Source of the DNA: Microbacterium atlanticum
Lineage (GTDB): Bacteria > Actinomycetota > Actinomycetes > Actinomycetales > Microbacteriaceae
NCBI RefSeq assembly: GCF_015277815.1
Contig: NZ_CP063813.1
Coordinates: 2,728,001-2,792,000, forward strand
DNA: 64,000 bases
Direction: 5' to 3'
Shown here one piece after another: positions 24,179-33,327 of this stretch; within the stretch, counting starts at the first letter, position 1; each line of letters begins with the position of its first letter. The notes under the pieces are model-generated. The model searched no databases, was not told where the DNA came from, and saw nothing but the letters and a program-made list of their open reading frames with translations. Made by a program: the position numbers and the translations under genes.

Positions 24179-24855
24179 ACCGTTCGGGCAGTGGGATTCG
24201 ACTCGCCATGCTCACCGCGGTCGTCGGAACCGTATTCATCGCGGCCGGCGCCTTCTGGTTGTCGTTCACGTCATTGGCCGACCTCGCCCGGCGCAGCGGC
24301 TTGGGTACGGAACAGGCCTGGGCGTGGCCTCTGATCGTCGACGGCATCATCGTCGTGGCGACAGTCGCCGTCGTCGTGCTGGCCGGGACTCGCGCGGCGT
24401 GGTACCCCTGGACGCTGCTTTTCGCTGGCGCCCTCATCTCCGTCACCGGAAACGCATTGCACGCCGTGGTGACCGCGACCTCGGATGTGCCCCTCGTGCT
24501 GGCGGCGGCGGTAGCGGCCGTGCCACCCCTCGTTCTGCTTGCCATCACTCACCTCACTTCCGTGCTCACCCGGCATGCGTCTGTAGCGGCAGGGCCCGCG
24601 CCCGTCGCTCAAGCCGCGCGGCGATCGGCCCGCGTCGTCGCCGAGGAGGACTTGGAGTTTCGCGTGGTCGCCTCGAAAGCTTCAAGTGCGCTGACTCCAG
24701 GCGGCCCGGACGACGCCGCCGAACTTCGCGCATCCGGGTGGTCGAACCGCGCCATTGCGCAACGCTTCGGCGTCCATCCTTCGACGGTTGGACGTTGGCT
24801 ACAAGGCCGAGTGCCGGATGCAGAGACACGGAACGAACTCGCAGAACGGAGTTGA
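24175..24855 (+). CDS. DUF2637 membrane protein with C-terminal HTH
   Basis: 226 residues from ATG 24175 (ATGA overlap). Four hydrophobic helices lie in the first 130 residues, with WAWPLIVDGIIVVATVAVV the DUF2637 hallmark. The tail (ELRASGWSNRAIAQRFGVHPSTVGRWLQG) is a resolvase-like helix-turn-helix. DUF2637 proteins (SpdB/TraS relatives) accompany actinobacterial conjugative elements and are implicated in spreading or copy control. Confidence 0.85.
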   Translation: MNRSGSGIRLAMLTAVVGTVFIAAGAFWLSFTSLADLARRSGLGTEQAWAWPLIVDGIIVVATVAVVVLAGTRAAWYPWTLLFAGALISVTGNALHAVVTATSDVPLVLAAAVAAVPPLVLLAITHLTSVLTRHASVAAGPAPVAQAARRSARVVAEEDLEFRVVASKASSALTPGGPDDAAELRASGWSNRAIAQRFGVHPSTVGRWLQGRVPDAETRNELAERS

Positions 24856-24858
24856 GCG

Positions 24859-25266
24859 ATGAACGAGACATCCCACGTCGACGAACAAGGCGCCCACGTC
24901 ACGCCAACGGAGCGCGAGGCGATCGAATTGGTCGCAACCTCCCATACCCCCGACATCGACCCCCACCGCGTGCCTGCGAACCGAGCCGGATTCGATCGCG
25001 CCGCCGTCGAACAGCGACTCCGAGCGAACGTCGTCACGTCAGGCAACGGCGTGACATGGGTTCGCATGTCGGACCTCATCAGTTCCGGCAGCGGACGCAT
25101 CGCGGGTCGCGGCATTGACCTCGAGGCCGACCTCGCGCGGCGGCTGAGGCATCCAGTAGACGCCACTCGACAGGCCATCCGCAATCGCAGGGCTTCGCTT
25201 GCGCCGCTCGATGCATTCGGGCGGAGTCGGTCGCGCGCCGATCGAGACGCGCTCGGCCGGAGTTGA
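24859..25266 (+). CDS. Hypothetical mobile-element protein
   Basis: 135 residues, starting three bases after the previous stop. An acidic N-terminus (TPTEREAIELVATSHTPDIDPHRVPANRAGFDRAAVEQRL) is followed by a short domain with VTWVRMSDLISSGSGRIAGRGIDLEADLARRL and a basic tail RNRRASLAPLDAFGRSRSR. No named family. Position between DUF2637 and the next gene, on the same strand with tight spacing, makes it part of the transfer operon. Confidence 0.65.
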   Translation: MNETSHVDEQGAHVTPTEREAIELVATSHTPDIDPHRVPANRAGFDRAAVEQRLRANVVTSGNGVTWVRMSDLISSGSGRIAGRGIDLEADLARRLRHPVDATRQAIRNRRASLAPLDAFGRSRSRADRDALGRS

Positions 25267-25356
25267 TCGATGATGCCCTTCTCCAATGCGCACGGCCGCT
25301 CATCCTCCGCCGGAGAACTGCATAGCTTGCGCACCTTCCAACCAGGAGGTGCCAGC

Positions 25357-26178
25357 ATGCCGGAATCCAGCCACGCCAAGAACTTGACGTTCAAAGACTC
25401 GGAAGGTCTTCGAGCGGTGCTCGACCGCATGAGCAGCGAAGGAGGCGGGGCATGGCAATCGGACCGTGAGGTCGCCGATCTCATGAGCTACGCGGCCTCC
25501 CGATACGCGGCGCTCGCTCGCAAGCACGGACTCGACCCGTGGGAAGCGGCGGCCGCAGCGTTCGATGCCATGCGGGTCACGTCGACGCGGCACGCAGAGG
25601 ACCCGTGGGCCCTTGTGACACGGGCGGTGCAGGTGACGTGCATCGCCGAGGAACGGGCGCGCGGATTGATGTGCTCCGTCCACCAGGCGCGGCGGCCCCG
25701 CTACTCGGTCTTCCACGACGCCGAACGGTTCAGCGATCGAGAGAATGCCCTGGTCGACTACCACCCCGCCTTCCGGGTTCAGCCACCCGATTACCACGTT
25801 TCGGAGGAGACGGTCGCCGTTGAATCGGCGATGGAAGACGCGATAGCCCTCTTCGCGCTGGTGGGCTGGTACGCCGATACCGCTCGCGCCGGCGTCGAAT
25901 ACGTGTGCGCACGACTCGCCGATGCCGCATCTCGCGCAACTGCGTTCGAGCAGCTCCGCCGCGACCACGCCGCTCGAGCGTTGCTAGACGTTCCCCAGAC
26001 GGCATGGCGCGCGATGCTCCGTGCGCTGCTCGGGTCCCCCGACCCCGCGCAGCAAAACACGGCGGCTGGCCGTGGCATCTTGCTGCGTCTCCTCGTCGGC
26101 GAATCCCTGGAGTCGCTGCTCCACGATGACCGCCTGCTCGCTGGACTTCTCGAGAACCTGCCCCGCCGACGACCATGA
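25357..26178 (+). CDS. Hypothetical protein of transfer operon
   Basis: 273 residues from ATG 25357, set by a strong AGGAGGTG site; an upstream in-frame ATG at 25270 is ruled out by this. Mostly helical, with LMSYAASRYAALARKHGLDPWEAAAAAFDAMR and a region similar to sigma-like or replication-associated helices (WALVTRAVQVTCIAEERARGLM, RYSVFHDAERFSDRENALVDY). No catalytic motif is visible. It overlaps the following ParB-like gene (ATGA) and probably functions with it in element maintenance. Confidence 0.7.
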   Translation: MPESSHAKNLTFKDSEGLRAVLDRMSSEGGGAWQSDREVADLMSYAASRYAALARKHGLDPWEAAAAAFDAMRVTSTRHAEDPWALVTRAVQVTCIAEERARGLMCSVHQARRPRYSVFHDAERFSDRENALVDYHPAFRVQPPDYHVSEETVAVESAMEDAIALFALVGWYADTARAGVEYVCARLADAASRATAFEQLRRDHAARALLDVPQTAWRAMLRALLGSPDPAQQNTAAGRGILLRLLVGESLESLLHDDRLLAGLLENLPRRRP

Positions 26179-27230
26179 AGCAGCAGGGGCACATCGAGCT
26201 CGAACGATCCGTCGACTCCATCCGCGTCGGATCGCGACACCGCGTCGACCTCGGTGACATCGATACGCTGGCCGAATCGATCGAGCGGCAAGGACTGCTG
26301 CAGCCCATCACAGTCACACCTGAAGGAGTTCTCGTCTGCGGCGCACGCCGACTCGCTGCGCTCCGGCAGCTCGGTGTCCGCACCGTCAGCGTCTGGGTGC
26401 GCGCTGGCATCTCAGACCGCCTGACCCAACTGCTCGCCGAGCAGGACGAGAATGCTCTGCACAAACCGCTGTCACCTACCGAGGCGGCCGCGCTGTACCG
26501 CGAGTGCAAGGCACTTCTCGCGGAAGACGCGACACGCCGACAGATCGCATCTCGATTCGGTGCCCCGGCGAAGCCAGAACATCCTGACGGCGCCGTTACG
26601 CTAACGGCACCGTCGAAAAGGAACGACAGCGACACGAGAACCCAGGCCGCCCTCCTCGTCACTGGTCGACGCTCGTTCACAACGCTGGATCGCATCGGCC
26701 GGCTGCAGGACATCGCCGATGACTCGTCGCTCCCCGCTCAGGTGCGCCGGCACGCGGAAGAGGAACTCGACGCGGTCGCAAACGGCGCACCTGTCCTTCC
26801 GGCCTTCCGTCGCGTGAGCGAGGAACAGGTCCTCACGGAACTGGATGGGGTTGCCCAATCGCAGGCGGAATCTCCCGAAGCGCAGAAAGCCGCTGTCCAG
26901 GCCGCGGCAAAGATTCGGGCCGGCGAACAGCCGTCGTGGGGTGAAGACCCGAAACAGTTCGCCGTAAGGGCGCTGACCCGTTCACAGGGCACCAGTGCAC
27001 CGAATAGCTCTCCTCGGCGGGTCGCGACCGCTGAACTCAAGCGCTTTGTCTTCACCTGGGATGACCTCGCGGGCTGGTGGGAGAGATTCGATCCGACGGT
27101 GATCGCCGCGGGGCTCACGCAGGAGGAGTGGCACCGGTTCGAGGCGACACTCGAGGGCAGTCTGAGCTTTGCCCACCGCATCCGCGAGCTACGCGACGAT
27201 CGCTCGACAACGTCGCAACGCGCGAGCTGA
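26175..27230 (+). CDS. ParB-like nuclease/partition protein
   Basis: 351 residues. The ParB N-terminal domain shows SIRVGSRHRVDLGDIDTLAESIERQGLLQPITV, the CTP/phosphate-binding box VCGARRLAALRQLGV (about residues 55-70) and then LLAEQDENALHKPLSPTEAAALYRE, which precedes a helix-turn-helix (TRRQIASRFG). No ParA partner lies in the window. Comparable orphan ParB proteins accompany conjugative elements. Long charged C-terminal extension of unknown function. Start overlaps the previous gene by four bases. Confidence 0.85.
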   Translation: MKQQGHIELERSVDSIRVGSRHRVDLGDIDTLAESIERQGLLQPITVTPEGVLVCGARRLAALRQLGVRTVSVWVRAGISDRLTQLLAEQDENALHKPLSPTEAAALYRECKALLAEDATRRQIASRFGAPAKPEHPDGAVTLTAPSKRNDSDTRTQAALLVTGRRSFTTLDRIGRLQDIADDSSLPAQVRRHAEEELDAVANGAPVLPAFRRVSEEQVLTELDGVAQSQAESPEAQKAAVQAAAKIRAGEQPSWGEDPKQFAVRALTRSQGTSAPNSSPRRVATAELKRFVFTWDDLAGWWERFDPTVIAAGLTQEEWHRFEATLEGSLSFAHRIRELRDDRSTTSQRAS

Positions 27231-27296
27231 TCCCGGACCGGGGCTTCCCGCGCGCACCTCTCCGTCGACTACTGAACCGAGCCGACGGGATATCTC

Positions 27297-27947
27297 ATGC
27301 ACGTTCAGCGCCGCCGCCGGATGGTCATCGTGACTGTGATAGTCGGCGCCTTCATCCTGGCTCTCCTGATCACGGTCGGCGTGTACGGGCTTCTTCGGGG
27401 ACCAGCATCCGCTCGGACGGATTCGCCGACGGCAAGCGCGACGAGCGCATCCGTCTCGCCCTCGATCGGTCAACCACGGGCGCTGCCCGCGACGACCAGC
27501 GCAGCGACATTCGGACACTCGGTGGCGCTCACGCTGTTCCGCTGGGACACGCGCGGCTCGATGGGACCGTCGGATTGGGCGCAGGCGCTCGTCGAAGTCG
27601 CAGATCCTGAGGAGGCGGCAGGGCTCGCCTCGGACGTGCGTGCGTACATGCCCTCGAGTGAGCAGTGGGAGCAACTCAAGCTCTACGGGACACGGCAATG
27701 GCTCACCATCGATTCCGCTGAAATTCCCAAAGCGTGGGCGGCGGCCGTGGCGCAGGCAGCCCCCGGCCAGCTGCCTCCGGGTGCGACGGCATACACGATC
27801 AGCGGTGTGCGGCATCGCGAAGGCATCTGGGATGACGAGGTGATCGCGACTTCCAGCGATGTCAGGTTCACCGTCTTCCTGGCGTGTCCACGCGCGGGCG
27901 AATGTCGTCTGTTGCGTCTCTCGCGATTGAACGAGCCGCTCGAGTGA
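27297..27947 (+). CDS. VirB8/TcpC-like conjugation protein
   Basis: 216 residues: a short basic N-terminus, one transmembrane helix (MVIVTVIVGAFILALLITVGVYGLL), a Ser/Thr/Ala linker and an extracytoplasmic domain of ~140 residues. That domain has FGHSVALTLFRWDTRGSMGPSDWAQALVEVADP, and ends CPRAGECRLLRLSRL with two Cys. This matches the order TM-linker-NTF2-like domain of actinobacterial conjugation assembly proteins (VirB8/TcpC class); fold assignment is inference. It precedes the peptidase gene by four bases. Confidence 0.65.
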   Translation: MHVQRRRRMVIVTVIVGAFILALLITVGVYGLLRGPASARTDSPTASATSASVSPSIGQPRALPATTSAATFGHSVALTLFRWDTRGSMGPSDWAQALVEVADPEEAAGLASDVRAYMPSSEQWEQLKLYGTRQWLTIDSAEIPKAWAAAVAQAAPGQLPPGATAYTISGVRHREGIWDDEVIATSSDVRFTVFLACPRAGECRLLRLSRLNEPLE

Positions 27948-27951
27948 CAAG

Positions 27952-29115
27952 ATGGCGAAGTTCGTCGGCAGTCTCATCGTCCTCGTGCTCGTGTTCCCGT
28001 CGGTCGGGTTGATCGTGGTCGCGACGCTTCTCAGCCCGGTGGTCATGTCGTGCTCGCTCAGCAACTTGGTCGTCGGTTCGATTCCGGAGTCGCTGACGGC
28101 CCGGACGCGCGACGGTCATGCGATCACTCTCAACAGGCAGCAGCTCAGCCACGCCGCCACAATCATGACCGTCGGCGCGCAGACTGTCGGCGTCGGTCGC
28201 TCCGGAGTTGTCATCGCTGTGATGGCTGCACTCACCGAGTCGACGCTTCGCATGCTGTCGAACACAACCGCGTATCCGGCGTCGGCCGCCTACCCGAACG
28301 ACGGCGACGCCTCTGACCATGATTCGCTCGGGCTCTTCCAAATGCGGCCCGCGTCCGGATGGGGAACTGTGGCCGAGCTGATGGACGCGACCTACCAAGC
28401 GCGCGCGTTCTTCGGCGGCGCATCGGGACCCAATGGAGGGTCTCCAGGCGGACTCCTCGATATCGCCGGCTGGCAGTTGATCGACCCGGGCGTCGCTGCG
28501 CAGCGGGTCGAAGTCAGTGCGTACCCCGCCCGGTATCAGAACTACCAGCCAGTCGCCGAGGCGATCGTCGACGCCCTCACTGCAAGACCTTCGAGCGCGG
28601 GAGCGCAAGGCGAGGTCCGTGTCCCGGAGACGACTCGAATCGCGTTCCCACTGCCCTCTGGCACCTACACCGACACCTCCAGTTACGGATGGCGTACCGA
28701 CCCGTTCACGGGCAACCGGACCTTTCACGAAGGCAGCGACCTCGCCGCCGCGGGCGGGACTCCCATCCTCGCGATTGCCGACGGTGTGGTCACGTTCGCC
28801 GGTCGCAGCGGCGGCTTCGGAAACCTGATCATCGTCGAGCACACAGTTGATGGCGAGCGCGTCGCGTCCTACTACGCACACATGTGGGAATCCGGCGTGC
28901 ACGTCATCGCCGGCAGCACCGTCACCGCCGGCCAGCACATCGGCGACGTCGGATCGTCCGGCCGCTCGTCGGGCACCCATCTCCATCTCGAGATCCACCC
29001 GGACGGAAGCGACCATCCCCCGGTGAACGCCATCGAGTGGCTCACGAAACACAACGCCGATGGCGCGTCAGGCGGGCGGATCGTCCCCGCAGATTGCGTC
29101 GCGAGCGGATCATGA
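27952..29115 (+). CDS. M23 peptidase with lysozyme-like domain (conjugative cell-wall hydrolase)
   Basis: 387 residues. An N-terminal membrane anchor (SLIVLVLVFPSVGLIVVATLLSPVVM) is followed by a lysozyme/transglycosylase-like part (GRSGVVIAVMAALTESTLRML, HDSLGLFQMRPASGWGTVAELMD). The C-terminal M23 domain has SYGWRTDPFTGNRTFHEGSDL (first zinc ligands His/Asp) and GTHLHLEI (HxH). This is a typical VirB1-like enzyme that opens peptidoglycan for the secretion channel. Stop overlaps the next start by ATGA. Confidence 0.9.
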   Translation: MAKFVGSLIVLVLVFPSVGLIVVATLLSPVVMSCSLSNLVVGSIPESLTARTRDGHAITLNRQQLSHAATIMTVGAQTVGVGRSGVVIAVMAALTESTLRMLSNTTAYPASAAYPNDGDASDHDSLGLFQMRPASGWGTVAELMDATYQARAFFGGASGPNGGSPGGLLDIAGWQLIDPGVAAQRVEVSAYPARYQNYQPVAEAIVDALTARPSSAGAQGEVRVPETTRIAFPLPSGTYTDTSSYGWRTDPFTGNRTFHEGSDLAAAGGTPILAIADGVVTFAGRSGGFGNLIIVEHTVDGERVASYYAHMWESGVHVIAGSTVTAGQHIGDVGSSGRSSGTHLHLEIHPDGSDHPPVNAIEWLTKHNADGASGGRIVPADCVASGS

Positions 29116-29384
29116 GCACTCAGGTCTTCCCTGATTTCGGCGCTGTCGGCGGCGCAGCCCAGCTTCGCGACATCGTGGGCGCACTGATGATGTTCGCGCT
29201 AATCACCTCCGTGCTCATGCTGATCGTGTGCGCCGTCGCATGGGCACTTGCCGCGGGCCATGGCCACTTTCAGACCGCGGCGCGGGCGCGACTCGGCGTG
29301 TGGCTCAGCTGCGCGACCGCCGTCTTCGCCGGCGCAGCCGTCGCTCTCGTCAACTTCCTTCTCGGCATCGGCGCGAGTCTCTAA
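29112..29384 (+). CDS. Small two-helix membrane protein (DUF6112-like)
   Basis: 90 residues with two transmembrane helices (IVGALMMFALITSVLMLIVCAVAWAL and LGVWLSCATAVFAGAAVALVNFLLGI), a polar loop between them and no signal peptide. The layout is that of VirB2-like pilin or channel subunits; I recall the label DUF6112 for such proteins. A paralog follows at 29453. Confidence 0.75.
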   Translation: MSTQVFPDFGAVGGAAQLRDIVGALMMFALITSVLMLIVCAVAWALAAGHGHFQTAARARLGVWLSCATAVFAGAAVALVNFLLGIGASL

Positions 29385-29452
29385 CCGGGCTTCCGACGGG
29401 CAGTCCTGGCGCTCCTTCCCCACGACAGCATCCGTCAAGCGAGGAGCACGCC

Positions 29453-29722
29453 GTGATCGACATCGACCCGAACGCCACTGGACTGCCCGGCATCGAGCAG
29501 CTCCGCGTCATCGTCGGTGCAGTAATGACGATCGGCCTCATCCTGAGCGTTCTCGCGCTGATCGTCGCGGCGATCGTGTGGGGGTTCGGCGCGAACTCGT
29601 CCAATCCTCACCTGTCCTCGCGGGGCAAGCTCGGCGTTCTCGTCTCGTGTGGCGCAGCGATCGTCTGCGGCGCCGCGGTCACCCTCGTCAACTTCTTCTG
29701 GGGTGTCGGTCAGACGGTCTGA
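29453..29722 (+). CDS. Small two-helix membrane protein, paralog of the preceding gene
   Basis: 89 residues from GTG 29453 (GAGGAG site). Two helices with the same sequence plan as its neighbour: LRVIVGAVMTIGLILSVLALIVAAIVWGF and LGVLVSCGAAIVCGAAVTLVNFFWG. Such duplicate pairs next to a VirB6-like gene are usual in actinobacterial type IV secretion modules. Confidence 0.75.
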   Translation: MIDIDPNATGLPGIEQLRVIVGAVMTIGLILSVLALIVAAIVWGFGANSSNPHLSSRGKLGVLVSCGAAIVCGAAVTLVNFFWGVGQTV

Positions 29723-29749
29723 CCGAGCTGAAAAGACCAGGCCCCCACC

Positions 29750-31063
29750 ATGAGCGTCTGCGATGTGCCGATCATCGCCACCGTATGCGACGCGGTGGGT
29801 GAGGGAAGCGCATCTCTCATCACCGCACCCTTCAATTGGCTCGCCTTTGCGATGGGATCGGCCGCTTCATGGATGTTCGAGGCGGTCTGGAGCGCATTCG
29901 ACAGCACAACGCTCGTCGATGTGAAGGCGCCCGGATACGTCGACGTGTTCAATGTGCTCTTTGGGGTCGCCGTCTTCGTCACCCTCATCTTCTTCTGCTT
30001 CCAGCTCATCGCGGGACTGGTCCGCCGCGACCCCAGCGCGCTCTCACGAGCAGGACTCGGGCTGGGCAAATCGATCCTCGGCTCGTTCGTTGTGATCTCG
30101 CTGACGGGTCTGCTGCTGGAAGTCACGGACCAACTCGCGATCGGCATTGTTCAGGCGACGGGGAACACGATGGCCGGCATGGGCGATCGAATCGCATTGC
30201 TCGTCGGAGGCCTTGCGACGATGAACATCACGACGCCCGGAGTTGGCGCGATCGTCACGATCTTTCTGGCAGGTCTCGCGATCAGTGCCGCAGCGATCGT
30301 CTGGTTCTCGTTGCTCATCCGCAAGGCACTCCTGCTTGTCGCCATCGTCTTCGGCCCCATCGCACTCGCAGGGTCGACCTGGGATGCGACGAAGGGATGG
30401 CTTGGCAAATGGACTGCGTTCGTCGTGGCGCTGATCCTCTCGAAGCTCGTGCTTGTCGTCATCTTCCTGGTCGCGGTCGCTCAGGTCGCCGCGCCGATAG
30501 ACGCCGATCTAGCGTCGATCAGTGACCCGATCGCAGGGATCGTGCTGATGTTCGTGGCCGCCTTCGCGCCGTACATCACGTACAAATTCCTCAGCTTCGT
30601 GGGCTTCGACATGTACCACGCCATGTCGAGCGAGCAGGAGGCGAAATCCTCCCTGAACCGCCCCGTTCCGATCCCGACCGGACCCGTGACGGGCAACGCC
30701 GCGCAGATTCTCAGCGCGACCGGAAAGCGAGGCACCGCGTCGGCCGGCGAAGCCGCAGCGGCCGCGCGCGGTTCCGCCGGCACGGGAGCCTCCGCGGCCG
30801 GCGCAGTCGGAGCGGGCATCGCGGCAGGCGCGGCTGTCGTTCACGGCGCAGCTACCGCGGGGCAAAGAGCGGGGAGCGCCGTCGGCAGCTCCGCCGCAGC
30901 CCAGAGTCACGCGGCCAGCCTCTCGGGGTCGGCATCACAAAACCCCGGCGCCATCGGCCGCCCGCATGAGGCTCCTGCCGGAGTAGCAGTGCCAGGACAC
31001 CACAACTCTGCACCCCGCCCACCCGTGAGAGTCCCACCGCGACGGGGAGAGATGCGACCATGA
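29750..31063 (+). CDS. VirB6/TrbL-like conjugation membrane protein
   Basis: 437 residues. A hydrophobic region with about six helices occupies residues 15-290 (VDVFNVLFGVAVFVTLIFFCFQLIAGLV, VWFSLLIRKALLLVAIVFGPIAL, FVVALILSKLVLVVIFLVAVAQV), including the KALLLVxIxFGPxALAG pattern characteristic of VirB6/TrbL. The C-terminal ~140 residues are an Ala/Gly/Ser-rich disordered tail with a PRPPVRVPPRRGE end. It is the inner-membrane channel core. It overlaps the next gene by four bases (ATGA, 31060-31063). Confidence 0.88.
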   Translation: MSVCDVPIIATVCDAVGEGSASLITAPFNWLAFAMGSAASWMFEAVWSAFDSTTLVDVKAPGYVDVFNVLFGVAVFVTLIFFCFQLIAGLVRRDPSALSRAGLGLGKSILGSFVVISLTGLLLEVTDQLAIGIVQATGNTMAGMGDRIALLVGGLATMNITTPGVGAIVTIFLAGLAISAAAIVWFSLLIRKALLLVAIVFGPIALAGSTWDATKGWLGKWTAFVVALILSKLVLVVIFLVAVAQVAAPIDADLASISDPIAGIVLMFVAAFAPYITYKFLSFVGFDMYHAMSSEQEAKSSLNRPVPIPTGPVTGNAAQILSATGKRGTASAGEAAAAARGSAGTGASAAGAVGAGIAAGAAVVHGAATAGQRAGSAVGSSAAAQSHAASLSGSASQNPGAIGRPHEAPAGVAVPGHHNSAPRPPVRVPPRRGEMRP

Positions 31064-32524
31064 CCCGATCGGAACCGAGCTCGAGCTTCCAACCCGTGCC
31101 AGTGCAATTCTCGCGGCTCAGTCGCCGCGGCATCCTGCTCGGCCTCACCCTTCCACAGCTCCTCGCCGTCTCATCCGCGTTGCTCACGATCGTTCTCGCG
31201 CTCTACATCTCGGGAGCCGAGGCAGTCATGTGGACGGCGCCGATTTGGGTTTCGGCTGTGGTTGGTGCGACCCTCCCTGTTGGCGGTCGCAAGGTCGTCG
31301 AATGGACGCCCGTCATTGCCCGGTGGTGTCGGCGCGTGCTCTCCCGACAACTCACCTACCGCAAGCGGATCGAACAGCCACGCCCTGCGGGCACCCTCGC
31401 GCCCCGGCGATGCCGCGCGCCTTCGCGAATGGGTCGACACCGAGTCCGGTGCGGTGATGATCCACGATCCGCACGCGCAGACCCTGGCTGCGGTTCTCAC
31501 GGTGTCCCATCCCGCGTTCGCGCTGCTGGACCCCGCGGAGCAGCAGCATCGGCGCGTCACCGGATGGGGTCGTGTACTTGCGGGCGCATGCCGATCAGGG
31601 CGAATCGCGCGGTTGCAGGTCTCCGAGCGGACCCTGCTCGACTCGGGCACCGGGCTCGACGACTGGTGGGACCGGCACGGCGTGGACGATGCGGGCTGGG
31701 CTGCGTCGACGTATCGAGAGCTTATAGATCGCGCTGGTCCGGCGGGCGAGCGTCACGCCACGACGATCACCATCGCCGTCGATCTCCGAGCAGCCGCCCG
31801 ACAGATCCGTGCCGGCGGTGGAGGCATGCGCGGATCGGCGAGCGTCCTCCGCCAGGAGATGGCCGCCGTGACCGCAGCACTTCGCGCCGCGGATCTTGTA
31901 GTCGGCGAATGGCTGGGTCCGGGACAGCTCGCCGCGGTGCTGAGGTCGGCTTACGATCCGGCGACCAGTCTCAGCCTGGAACGGCATCCGTCGATCGGAC
32001 GATCGCTTAGCGACGCCGGCCCCGTTGCCATCGCCGAAAGCTGGGACGGGCTCCGCAGCGACACGGCGCATCACGTCGTTCTGTGGATCAGCGAGTGGCC
32101 GCGGTCGCAGGTGTACCCCGGGTTCCTTTCGCCCATCGTGCTGTCCAACGGCGTCCTCCGGAGTCTGTCCATTCACTACATTCCTGTGCGATCGGATCGC
32201 GCCGCCCGCGACATCCGCCGGAAGAAGACGGAGCTTCTCAGCGACGCTCACCAACGGCACCGCATTGGACAGACCGAGGATGCTGCCGCAACGGCTGAAT
32301 ACGAGGACGTGTTGCAGCAGGAAGCCGACTTGACCGCGGGACACGGCGTGCTCCGAACCATTGGACTGATGAGCATTTCTGCTCCCAGCCGGGAGGAACT
32401 CGACGTCGCTGTCGCCACCGTCGAGCAGGCGGCGATCCAAGCGTCCTGCGAAACCCGTCGGCTGGTCGGTCAGCAGGCACAAGCATTCGCAGCTGCCGCG
32501 CTCCCGCTGTGCCGACCCACATAA
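31060..32524 (+). pseudogene. SCO6880-family conjugation protein, frameshifted
   Basis: Frame A (31060-31400) gives the N-terminus with two hydrophobic segments (QLLAVSSALLTIVLALYISG, WTAPIWVSAVVGATLPVGG) and VIARWCRRVLSRQLTYRK. From the CCCC run at 31402-31405 the coding sense continues in another frame (GDAARLREWVDTESGAVMIHD) for ~370 more residues to a stop at 32522-32524, ending CETRRLVGQQAQAFAAAALP. The whole segment is one base over a multiple of three, so one extra C explains it. The intact product would be ~487 residues, the usual SCO6880 size. The family is conserved beside actinobacterial VirB4 genes. Assembly error is as likely as mutation. Confidence 0.8.
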
Positions 32525-32562
32525 ATCCGCTTCCCCGCGTCAAAAAGTGATTGGAGAAGGTC

Positions 32563-33327
32563 ATGGAACCTCACGGGACTACCCGTCAAACCGCGGCCGC
32601 CGCGTCGAGTGCGATGAAGGATCTCGCTCAGGCGACAATCGCCATCGACAACCCTGCCGATCTCCACCTGGTCGTCGACGAACTTCTCGGTTCGCTCCGG
32701 TCACTCGTTCAAGTCGCCGACCAGCTCGCTCATGCGCACATGCACCATCGTGGACGCGCGCGCACCCATGACGGTGATGCAGCCCTGGGCGCACACGAAG
32801 CAGACGGCGCCACGTGGGCACTCGTGCGAACCCGCGAGCTCCTCCACGCAGCCCAGGGCGCCACCGACCTCGCTTCCCAGGACTCGGGCCAAATCGCATG
32901 GGCCCCCATCGAGAAGAGCGAGCGATGGGTGAACGTCGTGTTCCAGCAAGGTATCGACGCTCACGAAGCGCTGGACATCCTCGAGCGGTCAGGTGCCCAG
33001 GCAGCTATCCGACACCTCTCGCGCTGGGACTACGGCGACGAAACGACGGAGGCTGCCCTCGCCAACGGGTACGTCTATGAGGGGATCCCCCACTGCCCGA
33101 CCGACCATACCGCCGAGGACCCGGCTTCCGGGTACGCGCTCATCCATAATCCGACGCTTGGCTACGTCTCGCTCGTGCGTCGCTTCCGCTCCGGCGCAGA
33201 TGACCTCGGCGATGCGTCCCCAGCCACCAAAGCTCCAGCGGAGCCGTCACCATCGCGCGCCACGCCGCATTGGATCTCGTCGCGTCCCAGCGTCCACCGA
33301 GCAGGCGCGAGGAGCGTCTCGCTGTGA
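32563..33327 (+). CDS. Hypothetical transfer-operon protein
   Basis: 254 residues, ATG 32563 with GGAG seven bases upstream. A helical N-terminal half contains ADLHLVVDELLGSLRSLVQVADQLAHAHMHHRG. A conserved C-terminal domain has ALDILERSGAQAAIRHLSRW, ETTEAALANGYVYEGIPH and YALIHNPTLGYVSLVRR. I recall the second domain from other actinobacterial conjugative elements, always near VirB4/TraG genes, without known activity. The stop overlaps the next gene's GTG start. Confidence 0.7.
   Translation: MEPHGTTRQTAAAASSAMKDLAQATIAIDNPADLHLVVDELLGSLRSLVQVADQLAHAHMHHRGRARTHDGDAALGAHEADGATWALVRTRELLHAAQGATDLASQDSGQIAWAPIEKSERWVNVVFQQGIDAHEALDILERSGAQAAIRHLSRWDYGDETTEAALANGYVYEGIPHCPTDHTAEDPASGYALIHNPTLGYVSLVRRFRSGADDLGDASPATKAPAEPSPSRATPHWISSRPSVHRAGARSVSL

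Noticed and set aside
25270..25356. Upstream start for the gene at 25357
   Set aside because: The strong AGGAGGTG site precedes ATG 25357 and the extra residues look non-coding.
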